Below, in pieces: positions 50,904 through 51,374 of a stretch of 51,374 nt of DNA (position 1 is the stretch's first letter; each line of letters begins with the position of its first letter). The DNA comes from a virus. The stretch is from positions 1 to 51,374 of the IMG/VR virus record IMGVR_UViG_3300044616_000253; one strand, given 5' to 3'. The translations under genes were made by a program, and so were the position numbers. Below the pieces are notes generated by a model. It had not been told where the DNA came from. It made no database searches and worked only from the letters and a program-made list of their open reading frames with translations.

Positions 50904-50923
50904 GTATAATATAAGTAAAAATA
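50904..50923 (-). promoter_or_regulatory. Candidate promoter before the TM/coiled-coil lysis gene
   Basis: Minus strand TATTTTTACTTATATTATAC, a variant of the TTTTAC-TATATT motif seen at 9394, 16153, 32765 and 39195, located in the only gap of this cassette. Confidence 0.4.
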
Positions 50924-50933
50924 CGTACTTATC

Positions 50934-51158
50934 CTAATCTTCTAGTTCTTTTTTGTCATCAACCGTAAGCTGAGATAATGCTGCGGTCACTCCTCCTACT
51001 GCTACTAAGTATCCACTAGCAGCAACTAAAGCTGCAGGTAAAGCTATAGGAGCTGCAATAAGAGCTGCACCCAATGCGCCTGCTACTAATCCTACACGTT
51101 GTACTTTCTTCCAAAATGTTGGAGTCTTAGCACTCCATCTGTCTTTAAGTGTTTTCAT
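50934..51158 (-). CDS. Holin-like small membrane protein
   Basis: 74 residues. A basic N-terminus (KTLKDRWSAKTPTFWKKV) precedes two Ala/Gly-rich TM stretches (about 23-50 and 51-65: LVAGALGAALIAAPIALP, VGGVTAALSQ). The pattern KTP-FWKKVQRVGLVAGALG is familiar from small membrane proteins of Bacteroidota phages annotated as holins. It starts the visible lysis cassette, 2 bases after the truncated upstream gene. A holin would form the membrane holes that release the endolysin. Confidence 0.78.
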   Translation of the reverse strand: MKTLKDRWSAKTPTFWKKVQRVGLVAGALGAALIAAPIALPAALVAASGYLVAVGGVTAALSQLTVDDKKELED

Positions 51159-51160
51159 AA

Positions 51161-51374
51161 TTAAGAGTTAAATTCTACTGAATTGTATTGTGCTTTTATT
51201 GTTCCGTCTTGCAATGTAAAATTGTATAAATAAGGAAAATAAGGAATAATGTAAATATTTGCAATTGCCTCAAATGTAGCTTGGTCTGAAGTCCAATCTG
51301 ACATTACAACAACATAAGATATTATATTATTAATATCGCAAAATACAACATTCCCGTATTGTTCTAGTTCTTGC
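51161..51374 (-). CDS. 3' part of a gene truncated at the window edge
   Basis: An open frame enters from the right edge and stops with TAA at 51161; at least 70 residues, ending FTLQDGTIKAQYNSVEFNS. The visible part has an aromatic, hydrophobic segment (AIANIYIIPYFPYLYNF). No domain can be named. It is 2 bases from the holin-like gene and so belongs to the same unit; it could be a small lysis or fibre-end protein. Confidence 0.65.
   Translation of the reverse strand, partial: QELEQYGNVVFCDINNIISYVVVMSDWTSDQATFEAIANIYIIPYFPYLYNFTLQDGTIKAQYNSVEFNS

Noticed and set aside
1-51374. Possible TAG recoding, known in some crAss-like lineages
   Set aside because: Portal and endolysin end in TAG at sensible lengths with the next gene directly following, TGA ends the Cys-rich gene at 48565, and the giant frames have no internal stops, so the standard code suffices.
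1-51374. tRNA genes, integrase, transposase or replication genes
   Set aside because: I saw no cloverleaf with a tRNA-like T-loop in the few gaps and no such protein motif in any accepted gene.

Overview
The window looks like the structural and packaging half of a crAss-like (Crassvirales) podovirus infecting a Bacteroidota host. The DNA is AT-rich. Every gene I accept lies on the minus strand, so transcription runs from high to low coordinates. The gene order is the crAss-like one: RecB-like nuclease, large terminase, portal, scaffold-like protein, major capsid protein, connector and ring proteins, fibre block, IHF-like protein, two more ring/tube proteins, a 1762-residue muzzle (tail stabilisation) protein, then several very large cargo proteins. 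Shine-Dalgarno sequences are not evident; leaders are A-rich, as in Bacteroidota. Stops are TAA, TAG or TGA and the giant frames are uninterrupted, so the standard bacterial code applies.

Layout in transcription order. 51374-49950: end of a truncated gene, then a lysis cassette (holin-like protein, TM plus coiled-coil protein, M15 peptidase endolysin, and a 52-residue gene), closed by a terminator. 49843-45016: small regulators or DNA-binding proteins (coiled coil, possible winged helix, HU/IHF-like, Cys-rich zinc protein), RecB-like nuclease, a small terminase-adjacent protein, and TerL. 45010-39255: portal, acidic scaffold candidate, major capsid protein, terminator. 39168-38152: a conserved capsid-neighbour protein. 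38141-34009: an array of eleven very small, strongly basic proteins. 34005-27079: ring protein, ferritin-like protein, an abundant-virion-protein candidate with its own terminator, then Cys-rich fibre and adaptor proteins including a tail-collar protein, then a terminator. 26954-19375: IHF-like protein, two ring/tube proteins, muzzle. 19375-1: cargo (ejected) proteins of 1059, 1464, 765, 888, 91 and 1946 residues, and the start of another large gene.

How the genes may work together: TerL and the portal fill a capsid built on the scaffold candidate; ring proteins and the muzzle form the short tail; the Cys-rich collar proteins are probably fibres or adaptors; the giant cargo proteins are probably packaged and ejected with the DNA. 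One cargo protein carries a complete RecB-like nuclease motif.

The most unusual part is 34.0-38.2 kb. Its small Lys-rich proteins share three signatures: heptad repeats of the form VxxNxxK, repeated K-x-GG motifs, and modules that I know from aquatic phages and large viruses (DUF5872-like, DUF6321-like, WIQKAI-type). Some of these short motifs (GG followed by KAQxG) recur in the giant cargo proteins. I infer a virion-internal DNA-condensing or core-protein set, and an aquatic source for the phage. Neither inference is proven by sequence alone.
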